A stretch of 64,000 nucleotides of DNA. Origin: Novacetimonas cocois. GTDB taxonomy: Bacteria; Pseudomonadota; Alphaproteobacteria; Acetobacterales; Acetobacteraceae. The stretch is from assembly GCF_003311635.1 (NCBI RefSeq), contig NZ_QEXL01000002.1:124001-188000 (forward strand), given 5' to 3'. Shown piece after piece: positions 28,514 through 38,426 of this stretch (position 1 is the first letter of the stretch; every line of letters begins with the position of its first letter). Position numbers and translations under genes: made by a program. Below the pieces are notes generated by a model. That model saw only the letters and a program-made list of their open reading frames with translations, was not told the DNA's origin and did not search any database.

Positions 28514-28842
28514 GCCGCAGGGCGCCCGCCGCGTCCATCACGCGGGATGAGACCCCGCAGGCACAGCGGCTGGATCTGTGGCTGTGGCATGCGCGATTTG
28601 CGCGGAGTCGTAATGATTGCGGGGAATTCATCGCAACGGGACATGTGCGCATCAACCGACAGCGCACCGTAAAGGCCCATGCCCAAGTGCATATCGGCGA
28701 TATCCTGACCCTGCCATCGCCGGATCGTCGCACCGTGATGGTCGTTCGCGTCATGGGCTTCGCACGCCGCCGCGAAGGCGCCGCAGCTGCACGGATGCTA
28801 TATGAGATTATTCCAGAAATTGATGAAAAGCATCGCGAATAA
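28510..28842 (+). CDS. S4-domain RNA-binding protein (Hsp15-like)
   Basis: The 110-residue protein has an S4 RNA-binding domain near its N-terminus (QRLDLWLWHARFARSRNDC, then GHVRINRQ), as in the heat shock protein Hsp15, which binds stalled 50S subunits carrying nascent chains. It overlaps the helicase gene by 4 bp, so the two are translated together and probably act on RNA or ribosomes. The tail is basic (ARRREGAAAARML). Hsp15 itself is about 130 residues; this version is shorter at the end. Confidence 0.88.
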   Translation: MSRRAPAASITRDETPQAQRLDLWLWHARFARSRNDCGEFIATGHVRINRQRTVKAHAQVHIGDILTLPSPDRRTVMVVRVMGFARRREGAAAARMLYEIIPEIDEKHRE

Positions 28843-29019
28843 CACACCACACCACGGATTATTCATTTATGGGCGTCTTTGACTTGCCACAATGGCAAAA
28901 GCCTCTCATATCTTCGGCCATTCTCGATGAGGTTTTCTGCCCTGGATGGCGCCCTCGTCTCATGTCCCTGGCTGGAAGATATACTGCTTCGGCCTGTAAA
29001 TAATGATCGGAGATAGGCG

Positions 29020-29352
29020 ATGACCTATGTGGTCACCGAAAACTGCATTCGCTGCAAGTTCATGGATTGCGTCGAGGTCTGCCCCGTCGACTGCTTCTAT
29101 GCGGGTGAAAACTTCCTGGTAATCAGCCCGGATGAATGCATCGACTGCGGCGTGTGTGAGCCGGAATGCCCGGCCGAGGCAATCTTTCCCGATAGCGATG
29201 ACCGCGCCACCGCATGGGCGGAAATCAACGCCAAATACGCGGGCGTCTGGCCGAACATCACCCGCAAGGGCGAACCCCCCGCCGATGCGGAGGAATGGAA
29301 GGACAAGCCCAACAAGGCCGAACTGCTGTCCCCGGAACCCCAGAAAAACTGA
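29020..29352 (+). CDS. fdxA: 7Fe ferredoxin (3Fe-4S and 4Fe-4S)
   Basis: This small soluble electron carrier begins [20 protein letters not shown], the FdxA start. The Cys pattern is [17 protein letters not shown] followed by [12 protein letters not shown], the spacing of 7Fe ferredoxins. The acidic C-terminus (about 60 residues) is normal for this family. ATG 29020 has GGAGATAGG nearby. It is monocistronic and converges with the oxidase operon across a strong terminator. Its redox partners are not in the window. Confidence 0.95.
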   Translation: MTYVVTENCIRCKFMDCVEVCPVDCFYAGENFLVISPDECIDCGVCEPECPAEAIFPDSDDRATAWAEINAKYAGVWPNITRKGEPPADAEEWKDKPNKAELLSPEPQKN

Positions 29353-29401
29353 TCCAGGGAAAACTGGCCCGGAGAAAACTGATCCGGGCACCCCGTTCAT
29401 G

Positions 29402-29442
29402 AAAAAGGGCCGGCGAGGAAATCCTCGCCGGCCCTTTTTTTG
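29402..29442. terminator. Bidirectional terminator between fdxA and the oxidase operon
   Basis: AAAAAGGGCCGGCGAGGA and TCCTCGCCGGCCCTTTTT form a stem of about 18 bp with a tiny loop and runs of A and T. It should stop fdxA (plus) and cyoD (minus). Confidence 0.92.
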
Positions 29443-29492
29443 ATCCCTGACCAGGCATCCTTTGCGGGATGCCCGGACCCGGCTGATACCGC

Positions 29493-29825
29493 TTAGCGCG
29501 ACATCATGTTGATCGCGGTGTCATGCATGATGAAGACCGTGCCGCCAACCAGGATCAGAACCGTCACGACCGTGAAAGCAAAGGCCATGACATTCCAACG
29601 CTGCTCGGACGAAGCGTTCATATGCAGGAAGAAGATCAGGTGAACGACGATCTGCACCACGGCGAGGAGCGTGATCGCCCCGGCGGTTCCGGACGGTGAG
29701 AACGTATGCGCCATCACCAGGCCGAAGGCCGCTGCCGTCAGCAGAACAGAGATCACGAACCCGGTGAGGTAAGACCCTACACTCCCGTGGCTCTCGCCTG
29801 AGGCGGATGTATGTGCATCAGACAT
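29493..29825 (-). CDS. cyoD: Ubiquinol oxidase subunit IV
   Basis: This is the smallest subunit of the bo3/ba3-type quinol oxidase; it helps assembly of the copper-haem centre. The 110-residue protein has three membrane helices (GSYLTGFVISVLLTAAAFGLV, ITLLAVVQIVVHLIFFLHM, NVMAFAFTVVTVLILVGGTV), matching CyoD. ATG 29825 shares one base with the stop of cyoC (TGATG); the frame also opens at 29978 inside cyoC, which is not a real start. It is the last gene of the operon; no cyoE follows. Confidence 0.94.
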   Translation of the reverse strand: MSDAHTSASGESHGSVGSYLTGFVISVLLTAAAFGLVMAHTFSPSGTAGAITLLAVVQIVVHLIFFLHMNASSEQRWNVMAFAFTVVTVLILVGGTVFIMHDTAINMMSR

Positions 29826-30430
29826 CAGATCACACTCATCAGATAGACAAAGGTGAAGACACAGATCCAGACGATGTCCAGAAAGTGCCAGAACAGGCTG
29901 AGGCAGGTGAGCTTGTTGATCATGCGTTCGTTCAGCTCGGTCTTGCCCGCCGTCTGGAACAGCAGAACCGCCATCCACAGAAGGCCGCAGGTGACATGCA
30001 GACCATGCGTGCCAACCAGCGTGAAGAACGACGACAGGAACGCGCTGCGATCCGGGCCGTTGCCTTCGGCAATCATGTGAGAGAACTCACGAAGTTCCAT
30101 GAACAGGAAGCCCAGGCCCAGCAGGAAGGTAACCCCCAGCCAGGTCCGCATCGTGCTGATCTTGTTATCGTGTGCGGCGATCATGCCGAAACCGTAGGTG
30201 ATGGAGCTGAGCAGCAGGATCGCTGTTTCAATTCCGACACCCGACAGTTCGAAGACTTCATGACCATTCGGTCCGCCGTTGAACTGGGTCCGCAGCACCG
30301 CGAACACAGCAAACAGCGTGCCGAAGATGATGCAGTCCGTCATCAGATACAGCCAGAACCCGAACACCACGGGAGATTCGTGGTGTTCTTCGTGGGCGTG
30401 GGCCGCATCAGCAGTAATATTATGCGCCAT
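29825..30430 (-). CDS. cyoC: Ubiquinol oxidase subunit III
   Basis: The 201-residue integral membrane protein has five helices as in CyoC. Family stretches are FGFWLYLMTDCIIFGTLFAVF, LLSSITYGFGMIAAH, FFTLVGTHGLHVTCGLLWM and WHFLDIVWICVFTFVYLMSV. It overlaps subunit I by one base and subunit IV by one base, so all of the downstream genes are translationally coupled. In acetic acid bacteria the set is also called cyaC. Confidence 0.95.
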   Translation of the reverse strand: MAHNITADAAHAHEEHHESPVVFGFWLYLMTDCIIFGTLFAVFAVLRTQFNGGPNGHEVFELSGVGIETAILLLSSITYGFGMIAAHDNKISTMRTWLGVTFLLGLGFLFMELREFSHMIAEGNGPDRSAFLSSFFTLVGTHGLHVTCGLLWMAVLLFQTAGKTELNERMINKLTCLSLFWHFLDIVWICVFTFVYLMSVI

Positions 30431-32424
30431 TATTCTGCTGCCTGTGCTGCCATAAGGTTGTGGGTGTGTTCGTTTTCAATGCGGACAACCTCGGAAACCG
30501 GCACATAGTAGTCGACATCGTTGTCGGACGAACGTGCGATCACCGTCGCGATGACGCCAATCAGACCAACAGCTGCCAGCCACCAGATCCACCACACAGC
30601 GGCAAAGCCAAGGATGAAGCTGAACGCACCGATCAGGAAACCACAGGCCGTGTTCTTCGGCATATGGATGGGCTGGTAATCACCACCCGCATTGCGCGTG
30701 TCGATACCGGCTTCCTTGTCGTGGGCAAACGCATCCAGTTCATGAACAACCGGCAGGATCGCGAAGTTGTAGAACGGCGGAGGCGAAGACGTGGACCATT
30801 CCAGCGTGCGCGCATTCCAGGGATCACCCGTCATGTCGCGGTTTTCAGCCAGGTTACGATCACGGATCGAAACATACAGCTGCGTCAGCTGGCACACGAT
30901 ACCCAAGGCGATCAGGACCGCACCGAATTCCGCGATCAGCAGCCAGGGGTGCCACGCAGGGTTGTCGTAGTGGTTCATACGACGGGTCATGCCCTCGAAG
31001 CCAAGGACATACAGCGGCATGAACGCGAAGTAGAAGCCAACGAACCAGAACCAGAACGCCCGCTTGCCCCATGCTTCGTTCAGCTTGAAGCCGAAGGACT
31101 TGGGGAACCAGAAGTTCATGGCCGCGACGTAACCGAAGTACACGCCACCGATAATCACGTTATGGAAGTGGGCGATAACGAAGAGACTGTTATGCAGCAC
31201 GAAGTCCGAAGCCGGGATCGCAAGCATAACGCCGGTCATGCCACCGATGGAGAAGGTGATCATGAAGCCGATGACCCAGTACATGGTCGCGTGGAATTCG
31301 ACGCGGCCCTTATACATGGTGAACAGCCAGTTGAAGATCTTCACGCCCGTCGGGACCGCGATGATCATGGTCATGATGCCAAAGAACGCGTTGACGTTCG
31401 GGCCGGCACCCATGGTGAAGAAGTGATGGACCCACACAACCAGCGACAGGACCATGATGGACGCCGTGGCGTAAACCATCGTCTTGTAGCCGAACAGCGG
31501 CTTGCGGGAGAAGGTCTGGGTGATTTCGGAGAAGGCACCGAAAGCAGGCAGCACCAGGATGTACACTTCGGGATGGCCCCAGCCCCAGATCACGCTCAGA
31601 TAGAGCATCTGGTTGCCGCCGCCGTCGTTGGTGAAGAAGTGCATACCCAGGTAACGGTCAAGACCCAGCAGACCCATCGCAACGGTCAGGATCGGGAAGG
31701 CCACCATGATCAGCACGGTCGTGCAGAAGATGGTCCAGGTGAAAACCGGCATCCGCATGTAGTCCATGCCAGGCGCACGCATCTTCACGATGGTCGTGAA
31801 GAAGTTCACACCCGTCAGCAGCGTGCCCACACCAGACAGCTGAACCGCCCAGATGTAGTAGTCGACGCCGACGCCAGGGCTGAACTGCTGTTCGGACAGG
31901 GGCGGATACGCCAGCCAGCCGCACTGCGAGAACTCGCCGATGAACAGGGAGACGTTGACCAGCAGGAAGCTGATGGTCGTCATCCAGAAGCTCAGCGTGT
32001 TCACGAAGGGGAAGGCAACGTCGCGCGCACCGATCTGCAGCGGCACCACGATGTTCATCAGACCCTGCATGAACGCCATGGCCATGAAGAAGATCATGAT
32101 CGTGCCATGGGCGGAGAAGATCTGGTCATAGTGATGCGGCGGCAGGTAACCGGGGTTCCCGGCATAGGCCAGCGCAAGCTGCGAACGCATCATGATGGCG
32201 TCGGCAAAACCACGGAACAGCGCAACCAGCGCGACCACGATATACATGACGCCAATGCGCTTGTGATCGACCGAGGTCAGCCACTCACGCCACAGGTAAC
32301 CCCATTTGCCGTAATAGGTAATCAGCCCCAGAACAGCCAGCCCCGCGATCGCGGCACCGATAAAGGTTCCAACAAGAATCGGCACATCGATAGGAATGGC
32401 CGACCAGGTTAATTTTCCTAACAT
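30430..32424 (-). CDS. cyoB: Ubiquinol oxidase subunit I (haem-copper)
   Basis: This is the catalytic subunit, which reduces oxygen to water and pumps protons. The 664-residue length is that of CyoB. Visible marks are the first helices with [15 protein letters not shown] and [16 protein letters not shown], the copper-site motif [15 protein letters not shown] with the conserved [15 protein letters not shown], and [13 protein letters not shown] with haem ligands. In Acetobacter the homologous gene is cyaA. Six bases separate it from the subunit II gene upstream, and it overlaps cyoC by one base. The haem content (o or a) cannot be read from sequence. Confidence 0.97.
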   Translation of the reverse strand: MLGKLTWSAIPIDVPILVGTFIGAAIAGLAVLGLITYYGKWGYLWREWLTSVDHKRIGVMYIVVALVALFRGFADAIMMRSQLALAYAGNPGYLPPHHYDQIFSAHGTIMIFFMAMAFMQGLMNIVVPLQIGARDVAFPFVNTLSFWMTTISFLLVNVSLFIGEFSQCGWLAYPPLSEQQFSPGVGVDYYIWAVQLSGVGTLLTGVNFFTTIVKMRAPGMDYMRMPVFTWTIFCTTVLIMVAFPILTVAMGLLGLDRYLGMHFFTNDGGGNQMLYLSVIWGWGHPEVYILVLPAFGAFSEITQTFSRKPLFGYKTMVYATASIMVLSLVVWVHHFFTMGAGPNVNAFFGIMTMIIAVPTGVKIFNWLFTMYKGRVEFHATMYWVIGFMITFSIGGMTGVMLAIPASDFVLHNSLFVIAHFHNVIIGGVYFGYVAAMNFWFPKSFGFKLNEAWGKRAFWFWFVGFYFAFMPLYVLGFEGMTRRMNHYDNPAWHPWLLIAEFGAVLIALGIVCQLTQLYVSIRDRNLAENRDMTGDPWNARTLEWSTSSPPPFYNFAILPVVHELDAFAHDKEAGIDTRNAGGDYQPIHMPKNTACGFLIGAFSFILGFAAVWWIWWLAAVGLIGVIATVIARSSDNDVDYYVPVSEVVRIENEHTHNLMAAQAAE

Positions 32425-32429
32425 CTGTC

Positions 32430-33356
32430 CTATTCCTTCATATTCATGTCGGACATTGCGGACTGCTGCATGTGCAGCATTTTGCCGGTGCTCTTATCCA
32501 TGACCATGCCGTTGTTGTACTTGGCAACGATATCGTCAAACAGAGTCGCATCGACATGCGAGAAGTACTCGACCGGGTTCGCCTCGCTCGGCGCAGCAAG
32601 CTTGGGATAGCTTGCGCTGTCCAGTTGCTCGGACGAAGCCTTCACCTTTTCCACCCACGCGCTGTACTGGTCCGCCGGCATTGCCAGGGCACGGAAGCGC
32701 ATGTCGGAGAAGCCACGGCCACTAAAGTTAGAGGATTCACCCTGGAAATCACCAGCCTCATTTGCGATCAGGTGAAGCTGCGTCTGCATGCCCGCCATGG
32801 CGTAAATCATGGTGCCAAGCTGGGGAATGAAGAACGAGTTCATCACGGAATCAGAGGTGATCCGGAAATCAACCGGCGTATTCACCGGCATCGCCATCTG
32901 GTTGACCGTGGCAATTCCTTCATCCGGATAGATAAAGAGCCACTTCCAGTCCAGCGCCACGACCTCGACATGGATCGGCTTGACGTTCGCTTCGGCCTCA
33001 AGCGGCTTGTACGGGTCAAGCGAATGGCAGGTCTGGTAGGTCAGCACAGCCAGGAACAGGATGATCAGGCTGGGCACGGCCCAGATAATCACCTCGATCT
33101 TGTTGGAATGCGACCATTTCGGCAGGTATTCCGCCGAGGTGTTGGACTGACGGTAATGCCAGGCAAACACCAGGGTCAGGATACATACCGGAATGACAAC
33201 CAGCAGCATCGCATAGGTGGAGGTCAGGATCAGGCTTTTTTCCTGTGCCCCGATCACACCTTTGGGGTTCAGCGTATCCCAATCGCATCCTGCCAAGAGG
33301 GCTGCGGAGGACAAGCACATTAATTTCGATAATCTTGGCAAGATTTTTTTCTTCAT
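32430..33356 (-). CDS. cyoA: Ubiquinol oxidase subunit II (lipoprotein)
   Basis: The 308-residue protein is the first gene of the oxidase operon. It has a lipoprotein signal (SSAALLAGC, Cys near residue 24), two membrane helices ([39 protein letters not shown]) and a periplasmic cupredoxin-like domain beginning [18 protein letters not shown]. The CuA ligands of cytochrome c oxidases are absent, as expected for a quinol oxidase. ATG 33356 follows GAGGCGTGAG, a good ribosome-binding site; in-frame Met at 33380 and 33410 are less likely. In Acetobacter the homologue is cyaB. Confidence 0.94.
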   Translation of the reverse strand: MKKKILPRLSKLMCLSSAALLAGCDWDTLNPKGVIGAQEKSLILTSTYAMLLVVIPVCILTLVFAWHYRQSNTSAEYLPKWSHSNKIEVIIWAVPSLIILFLAVLTYQTCHSLDPYKPLEAEANVKPIHVEVVALDWKWLFIYPDEGIATVNQMAMPVNTPVDFRITSDSVMNSFFIPQLGTMIYAMAGMQTQLHLIANEAGDFQGESSNFSGRGFSDMRFRALAMPADQYSAWVEKVKASSEQLDSASYPKLAAPSEANPVEYFSHVDATLFDDIVAKYNNGMVMDKSTGKMLHMQQSAMSDMNMKE

Positions 33357-33976
33357 CTCACGCCTCGTTGGTTTCGACATCACCCTATTTCGCTCACATC
33401 CTCGCTTCATCCACGGGCACTAACAACAACGGTCACGTTATACGCACGCCACGGGTCCTGCATCTGCGTTCGTGCAGGCAACAACGTCCCACAACAGCGA
33501 CATCGCGCCTTCGTCAACTCCCGAAAATCAAACATAATGGTTTTTTTCGGTTTGCATCTGTCATGAGTTGGTTGCCGACCGGCTGACCATGATTTCGATC
33601 AATCCAGCCCATCAGATATCAATCCTGGTTTCTGTCAGGGCAGATCGGACCGGTAATCGCGATGCCGTCCTGTGTCTTGAAGCGTACCTTTTTCGTGCCG
33701 TATCCCTTTCATATGTTTTCTCTATTCAAGGGTTATCCGACCTGAACCCCACTATAAGCAAGTCTTCACATAATATTTCAATAGATTTCAACGAAGGGCA
33801 GATATGATTTTTTGCCGTTTGAAAACAATGCACTAACTCTTTGTCTCGTGCATCACACTCTCGTCAACGGACTGTTTCTCATAATGAATAAGTCTTATTT
33901 CGGGCGTCATTTGTTCTGATCCGCCCCAAAATGTTCCAGTCCCGTTCATGATTTCGTTGTGATGTGGAGACGACAC
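33357..33976. other. Long intergenic region upstream of the oxidase operon
   Basis: This stretch of about 620 bases separates cyoA from the BAX inhibitor-like gene, both on the minus strand. It has several AT-rich tracts and a short hairpin CCTGCA/TGCAGG near 33458-33479. A weak -35-like TTGACG is present on the minus strand near 33510. No open frame shows a family match. It should carry the promoter and regulatory sites of the oxidase operon and may encode an untranslated RNA; I cannot show one. Confidence 0.45.
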
Positions 33977-33983
33977 AAAAAAA

Positions 33984-34010
33984 CCCGCCACATGTGTGGC
34001 GGGCTGATTT
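33984..34010 (-). terminator. Terminator after the BAX inhibitor-like gene
   Basis: CCCGCCACA and TGTGGCGGG form a perfect 9-bp stem with a 2-base centre. On the minus strand it is followed by seven T, a classic intrinsic terminator. The hairpin sequence is almost the same as that at 57767. Confidence 0.9.
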
Positions 34011-34082
34011 GGCTGAGTCTCTGTCTAGCGTGTCCTTCCGGCGTCCGGGACGATGCCCGGACCGATCCGGAGGAAGGCGCGA

Positions 34083-34862
34083 TCAGTCGTTGTTGTTGTT
34101 CCGGACACCCATGAACTGCAGCATGAACTGGAACAGGTTGATGAAGTTCAGATAGAGGTCCAGCGCATCGTAAACCGCGCGCCGCGCCGCCATATCCGGT
34201 CCCTCATACGCGGCGACCTGCTGATAGGTCAGCTTGATCCGCTGCGTGTCGAACATCGTCAGGCCGATGAACAGCGCCAGTCCCACCACGCTGTAGATGA
34301 AATAGACAGCCGGGCTCTGCATGAAGATATTGACGACTCCGGCGATCACCAGACCGAAAAGTCCCATTATCAGGAACGAACCGAAACGGGTCAGATCGGC
34401 GCGGGTGGTGTATCCCCAGATGGACATCGCCGCGAACGTGGCTGCGGTGATAAAGAACACGCGCGCCACCGAAACGCCGGTGAAGACCAGGAAGATGTTC
34501 GCCAGGCTGCATCCCATGACGCCACAGAACAGCCAGAACAGTCCCTGCACCGCCTGAAGCGACAGGCGGTTCACGCCAAACGACATCACAAGGACGAATC
34601 CAAGCGGGGCGATCATTGCCAGCATCCCCAGCCCCGTCGGCCGGATCGCCGCCCCCGCCGGGGTATTTACGATCTGGTAGAACAGGGACTGAAGGGTGGC
34701 GTTATGGGCGATGAGATAGGCAACGAGTCCCGTCAGCACCAACCCAGAGGTCATCCAGTTGTAAACGCGCAACATATAGGTGCGCAGCCCCATATCGATG
34801 GAGCCGACGGCGCCATTTGCCGCAGGGCGGGCAAAAGTTCGCGAATCCGGGCCAAAAGCCAT
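34083..34862 (-). CDS. BAX inhibitor-1/YccA family membrane protein
   Basis: The 259-residue protein has seven hydrophobic helices after a soluble N-terminus of about 30 residues. Family marks are LRTYMLRVYNWMTSGLVLTG near residue 29 and the C-terminal ALDLYLNFINLFQFMLQFMG. Members include YccA and YbhL, which modulate membrane proteases or leak calcium; which role applies here is not known. ATG 34862 follows AAGGAAACTTGAA. A strong terminator lies about 75 bp downstream. Confidence 0.93.
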   Translation of the reverse strand: MAFGPDSRTFARPAANGAVGSIDMGLRTYMLRVYNWMTSGLVLTGLVAYLIAHNATLQSLFYQIVNTPAGAAIRPTGLGMLAMIAPLGFVLVMSFGVNRLSLQAVQGLFWLFCGVMGCSLANIFLVFTGVSVARVFFITAATFAAMSIWGYTTRADLTRFGSFLIMGLFGLVIAGVVNIFMQSPAVYFIYSVVGLALFIGLTMFDTQRIKLTYQQVAAYEGPDMAARRAVYDALDLYLNFINLFQFMLQFMGVRNNNND

Positions 34863-35144
34863 TTCAAGTTTCCTTCATCCACGTCATGCGAACGTGTCAT
34901 CCCTGAATGTTGGGGCATCCTATAGAGGCTTCAAGAACGTCCGCGTGGCCAACACATTAAAAGATGGCAAGACAAGCCTGTTGTCGGGGGACACTACCCC
35001 ACAAACGCAACGGCATCATAGATGCCTACACTACTTATATAGTACAGCAGTGGCATTATCCGTTTTTCGGGACGGAACGATCATGCGGCATGTCCCCTTT
35101 GTGGCGCATCTTCCCTCCAATCACCTGCCTGACTGGTCTGCCTG

Positions 35145-35684
35145 ATGAGACTCTTCATTGCCCTTGGCATTCCCCATCCGCTTTCGGAACTGCTGAACGG
35201 GCTGCGGGGCAGCCTTGCCGAGGTGAACTGGATGCCGCCCGAAACCTATCACCTCACCCTGCGCTTCCTTGGGGAGGTCACCGACCGGCATCTGATGGAA
35301 GACATCCATTACGCGCTGTCGACCATCCACGCCCCCGCGTTCGACCTGTTTCCCGATGCGCCGGGCCTGTTCGAGCGACCGGCATCGCCGGCGGTGCTGT
35401 GGATGGGAGTCGCGCGCAACGACTCCCTCTTCCATCTCCAGCGCAAGATCGACACCGCGATGCGGCGTGTGGGGCTGGCGGAACGCCGCAGGCGGTTCGT
35501 GCCGCACATCACGCTTGGCACCATCCCCTATCCCGACCCGTCGCGGCTGGCGTCCTGGCTGCAACGACAGGCGCCCCTCAACAGTTCCCCTACGCGGATC
35601 AGGACATTTTCCCTCTATAATTCACTGCGGGGAAAAGAGACGCCGACCTATGAGGTGCTGGAGGATTATCCCCTGAGTCCGTGA
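35145..35684 (+). CDS. thpR: RNA 2',3'-cyclic phosphodiesterase (2'-5' RNA ligase family)
   Basis: The 179-residue protein has both HxTx motifs of the 2H phosphoesterases: YHLTLRFLGEVTD near residue 37 and HITLGTIPYPD near residue 121. ThpR opens 2',3'-cyclic phosphates on RNA and can join 2'-5' tRNA half-molecules in vitro. Its start MRLFIALGIPHPLSELL matches the family. It is monocistronic upstream of the adh genes. An inverted repeat TGATGC/GCATCA overlaps its stop codon. Confidence 0.92.
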   Translation: MRLFIALGIPHPLSELLNGLRGSLAEVNWMPPETYHLTLRFLGEVTDRHLMEDIHYALSTIHAPAFDLFPDAPGLFERPASPAVLWMGVARNDSLFHLQRKIDTAMRRVGLAERRRRFVPHITLGTIPYPDPSRLASWLQRQAPLNSSPTRIRTFSLYNSLRGKETPTYEVLEDYPLSP

Positions 35685-36152
35685 TGCGAAAGTTGCATCA
35701 GTTCCGAAACAATCTGCCTCACAACAGACCCGATCCATCTCTTTTTCGGATATATGAAATGCAAAAGTGGCATACAAAGTTGTCATGCTGCGATATGTCT
35801 TCATGCATTATCCGCGAAAATATCCTTTGAAAACAAATACATTTCAAAAGATTACACGCGGTTCATCTAAGAGCATTCATTGCTTATCGGACACCTTGTT
35901 CACAATTTAGTGATCTCAAACACTAAAATGTCAGAAGACGTATGTAATCCCGACAGTTTTTTCGGATGAAACGGACTACCTGCTTAATTCTCCCTGTCGA
36001 AGGCCGGTTTTTCAATCTCTTGCGCAGGTGTAGTGACTGGGGTCGGATTTGTGGCTCCGCCCCTGCGCTGGAAATGAAAGACCCGCCCCGGCGGAAAGTT
36101 GCAGCGGCGGCGTCCCGAATTCGAAACCGTTAGTTTTCTGAGGACATCACAT
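35685..36152. other. Intergenic region upstream of the PQQ alcohol dehydrogenase genes
   Basis: The 468 bases hold no recognisable gene. The first half is AT-rich and contains a perfect 7-bp inverted repeat at 35906-35927; the second half is GC-rich. It should contain the adh promoter. AGGACATCACAT just before the adhA start includes a good ribosome-binding site (GAGGA). Confidence 0.55.
35906..35927. promoter_or_regulatory. Inverted repeat upstream of adhA
   Basis: TTTAGTG and CACTAAA are perfect 7-base arms around ATCTCAAA. It lies about 225-245 bp upstream of the adhA start in an AT-rich tract, the place of a dimeric regulator site. No regulator is identified. Confidence 0.45.
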
Positions 36153-38375
36153 ATGATTTCTGCCGTTTTCGGAAAAAGACGTTCTCTGAGCAGAACGCTT
36201 ACAGCCGGAACGATATGTGCGGCTCTCGTCTCCGGTTACGCCAACATGGCATTTTCCGCTGATGAGGGTCAGGGCCAGACCGGGGAAGCGATCATCCACG
36301 CGGATGACCATCCCGAGAACTGGATGACCTATGGTCGCACGTATTCTGAACAGCGCTACAGCCCGCTGGATCAGATCAACCGTTCCAATGTCGGAAACCT
36401 CAAGCTGGCATGGTATCTGGATCTCGATACCAACCGTGGCCAGGAAGGCACGCCGCTGGTTGTTGATGGCGTCATGTATGCCACCACCAACTGGAGCATG
36501 ATGAAGGCCATCGATGCCGCCACCGGCAAGCTGCTGTGGTCGTATGACCCGCGCGTGCCCGGCAACATCGCGGACAAGGGCTGCTGCGATACCGTCAACC
36601 GCGGTGCGGCGTACTGGAATGGCAAGGTCTATTTCGGCACGTTCGACGGTCGCCTGATCGCCCTGGACGCCAAGACCGGCAAGCTGGTCTGGAGCGTGAA
36701 CACCATTCCCCCCGACGCCGAACTCGGCAAGCAGCGTTCCTATACGGTTGATGGCGCACCGCGCATCGCCAAGGGCCGCGTGATCATCGGTAACGGTGGT
36801 TCCGAATTCGGTGCCCGTGGCTTTGTCACCGCGTTCGACGCGGAAACCGGCAAGGTCGACTGGCGCTTCTTCACGGTTCCCAACCCCAAGAACGAGCCTG
36901 ATCACGCAGCATCCGACAGCGTGCTGATGAACAAGGCCTATCAGACCTGGAGCCCGACCGGCGCCTGGACCCGTCAGGGTGGCGGCGGCACCGTGTGGGA
37001 TTCGCTCGTCTATGACCCCGTGACCGACCTGGTCTATCTCGGCGTGGGTAACGGCTCTCCGTGGAACTACAAGTACCGTTCCGAAGGCAAGGGCGACAAC
37101 CTGTTCCTGGGCAGCATCGTCGCGCTGAAGCCTGAAACCGGCGAATACGTCTGGCATTTCCAGGAAACGCCGATGGACCAGTGGGACTTCACCTCGGTCC
37201 AGCAGATCATGACGCTTGACCTGCCGATCAATGGTGAAACCCGCCACGTCATCGTTCACGCGCCGAAGAATGGCTTCTTCTACATCATCGACGCCAAGAC
37301 CGGTGAGTTCATTTCGGGCAAGAACTATGTCTATGTGAACTGGGCCAGCGGCCTCGATCCGAAGACAGGCCGTCCCATCTACAACCCCGATGCGCTGTAC
37401 ACGCTTACGGGCAAGGAATGGTACGGTATCCCGGGCGATCTGGGTGGACACAACTTCGCCGCCATGGCCTTCAGCCCCAAGACGGGCCTGGTCTATATCC
37501 CGGCGCAGCAGGTTCCGTTCCTGTACACGAACCAGAAGGGTGGCTTCCTGCCGCATCCCGACAGCTGGAACCTTGGTCTTGACATGAACAAGGTCGGTAT
37601 CCCCGACTCCCCCGAAGCGAAGGCTGCCTTCGTCAAGGACCTGAAGGGCTACCTCCTCGCATGGGATCCGCAGAAGCAGGCCGAAGCATGGCGCGTCGAC
37701 CACAAGGGTCCGTGGAACGGCGGTATCCTGGCAACGGGCGGCGACCTGCTGTTCCAGGGTCTGGCGAACGGTGAATTCCACGCCTATGACGCCACCAACG
37801 GTTCCGACCTGTTCCACTTTACGGCTGACAGCGGCATCATCGCACCGCCTGTGACCTACCTTGCCCATGGCAAGCAGTATGTCGCGGTGGAAGTGGGCTG
37901 GGGCGGTATCTATCCGTTCTTCCTCGGTGGCCTCGCGCGCACCAGTGGCTGGACGGTCAACCACTCCCACGTGATTGCCTTCTCGCTCGACGGCAAGGCC
38001 GGTCCGATGCCCAAGCAGAACGACCAGGGCTTCCTGCCGGTGAAGCCGCCTGAAAAGTTCGATGCAAGCCGCACCGATAACGGATACTTCCAGTTCCAGA
38101 CCTATTGCGCGGCCTGTCACGGCGATAACGCCGAAGGCGCTGGCGTGCTGCCTGATCTGCGCTGGTCCGGTTCGATCCGCCACAGCGACGCGTTCTATAA
38201 CGTTGTTGGTCGCGGTGCCCTTACCGCCTACGGCATGGATCGCTTCGACGGCAACATGAACCCGAACGAGATCGAGGATATTCGCCAGTACCTGATCAAG
38301 CGTGCGAACGAAACCTACCAGCGGGAAGTTGATGCGCGGAAAAACGCAGCCGGTATCCCCGAGCAGCTGCCGTAA
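36153..38375 (+). CDS. adhA: PQQ-dependent alcohol dehydrogenase, quinohaemoprotein subunit I
   Basis: This periplasmic membrane-associated enzyme oxidises ethanol to acetaldehyde, passing electrons through haem c to subunit II and then ubiquinone. The 740-residue protein has a signal peptide (about 35 residues), an eight-bladed propeller with Trp-docking repeats such as ATGKLLWSYDP and KTGKLVWSVN, and the adjacent Cys pair in DKGCCDTVNRGAAY (144-145) that forms the disulfide ring at PQQ. The C-terminal cytochrome domain has CAACHGDNAEGAG. It agrees closely with remembered Komagataeibacter/Gluconacetobacter AdhA sequences. ATG 36153 follows GAGGACATCAC; the frame opens at 36099. AdhB follows, 51 bp away. 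Confidence 0.98.
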   Translation: MISAVFGKRRSLSRTLTAGTICAALVSGYANMAFSADEGQGQTGEAIIHADDHPENWMTYGRTYSEQRYSPLDQINRSNVGNLKLAWYLDLDTNRGQEGTPLVVDGVMYATTNWSMMKAIDAATGKLLWSYDPRVPGNIADKGCCDTVNRGAAYWNGKVYFGTFDGRLIALDAKTGKLVWSVNTIPPDAELGKQRSYTVDGAPRIAKGRVIIGNGGSEFGARGFVTAFDAETGKVDWRFFTVPNPKNEPDHAASDSVLMNKAYQTWSPTGAWTRQGGGGTVWDSLVYDPVTDLVYLGVGNGSPWNYKYRSEGKGDNLFLGSIVALKPETGEYVWHFQETPMDQWDFTSVQQIMTLDLPINGETRHVIVHAPKNGFFYIIDAKTGEFISGKNYVYVNWASGLDPKTGRPIYNPDALYTLTGKEWYGIPGDLGGHNFAAMAFSPKTGLVYIPAQQVPFLYTNQKGGFLPHPDSWNLGLDMNKVGIPDSPEAKAAFVKDLKGYLLAWDPQKQAEAWRVDHKGPWNGGILATGGDLLFQGLANGEFHAYDATNGSDLFHFTADSGIIAPPVTYLAHGKQYVAVEVGWGGIYPFFLGGLARTSGWTVNHSHVIAFSLDGKAGPMPKQNDQGFLPVKPPEKFDASRTDNGYFQFQTYCAACHGDNAEGAGVLPDLRWSGSIRHSDAFYNVVGRGALTAYGMDRFDGNMNPNEIEDIRQYLIKRANETYQREVDARKNAAGIPEQLP

Positions 38376-38426
38376 TCCCGTTTTTTTCAATTTTTCGCAT
38401 CAACGCGACGCATGATGGTGAACATA

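Noticed and set aside
30460-32412. 650-codon plus-strand frame across the oxidase subunit I gene
   Set aside because: It is the antisense of cyoB and is rich in His, Asp and Arg, the usual signature of a mirrored high-GC membrane gene.
33568-33807. Possible 79-residue protein in the region upstream of the oxidase operon
   Set aside because: There is no ribosome-binding site, no family likeness and AT-rich codon use unlike neighbouring genes.
36147-38390. 747-codon minus-strand frame across adhA
   Set aside because: It is antisense to a confirmed gene with no motifs; strong codon bias in adhA opens the opposite frame.
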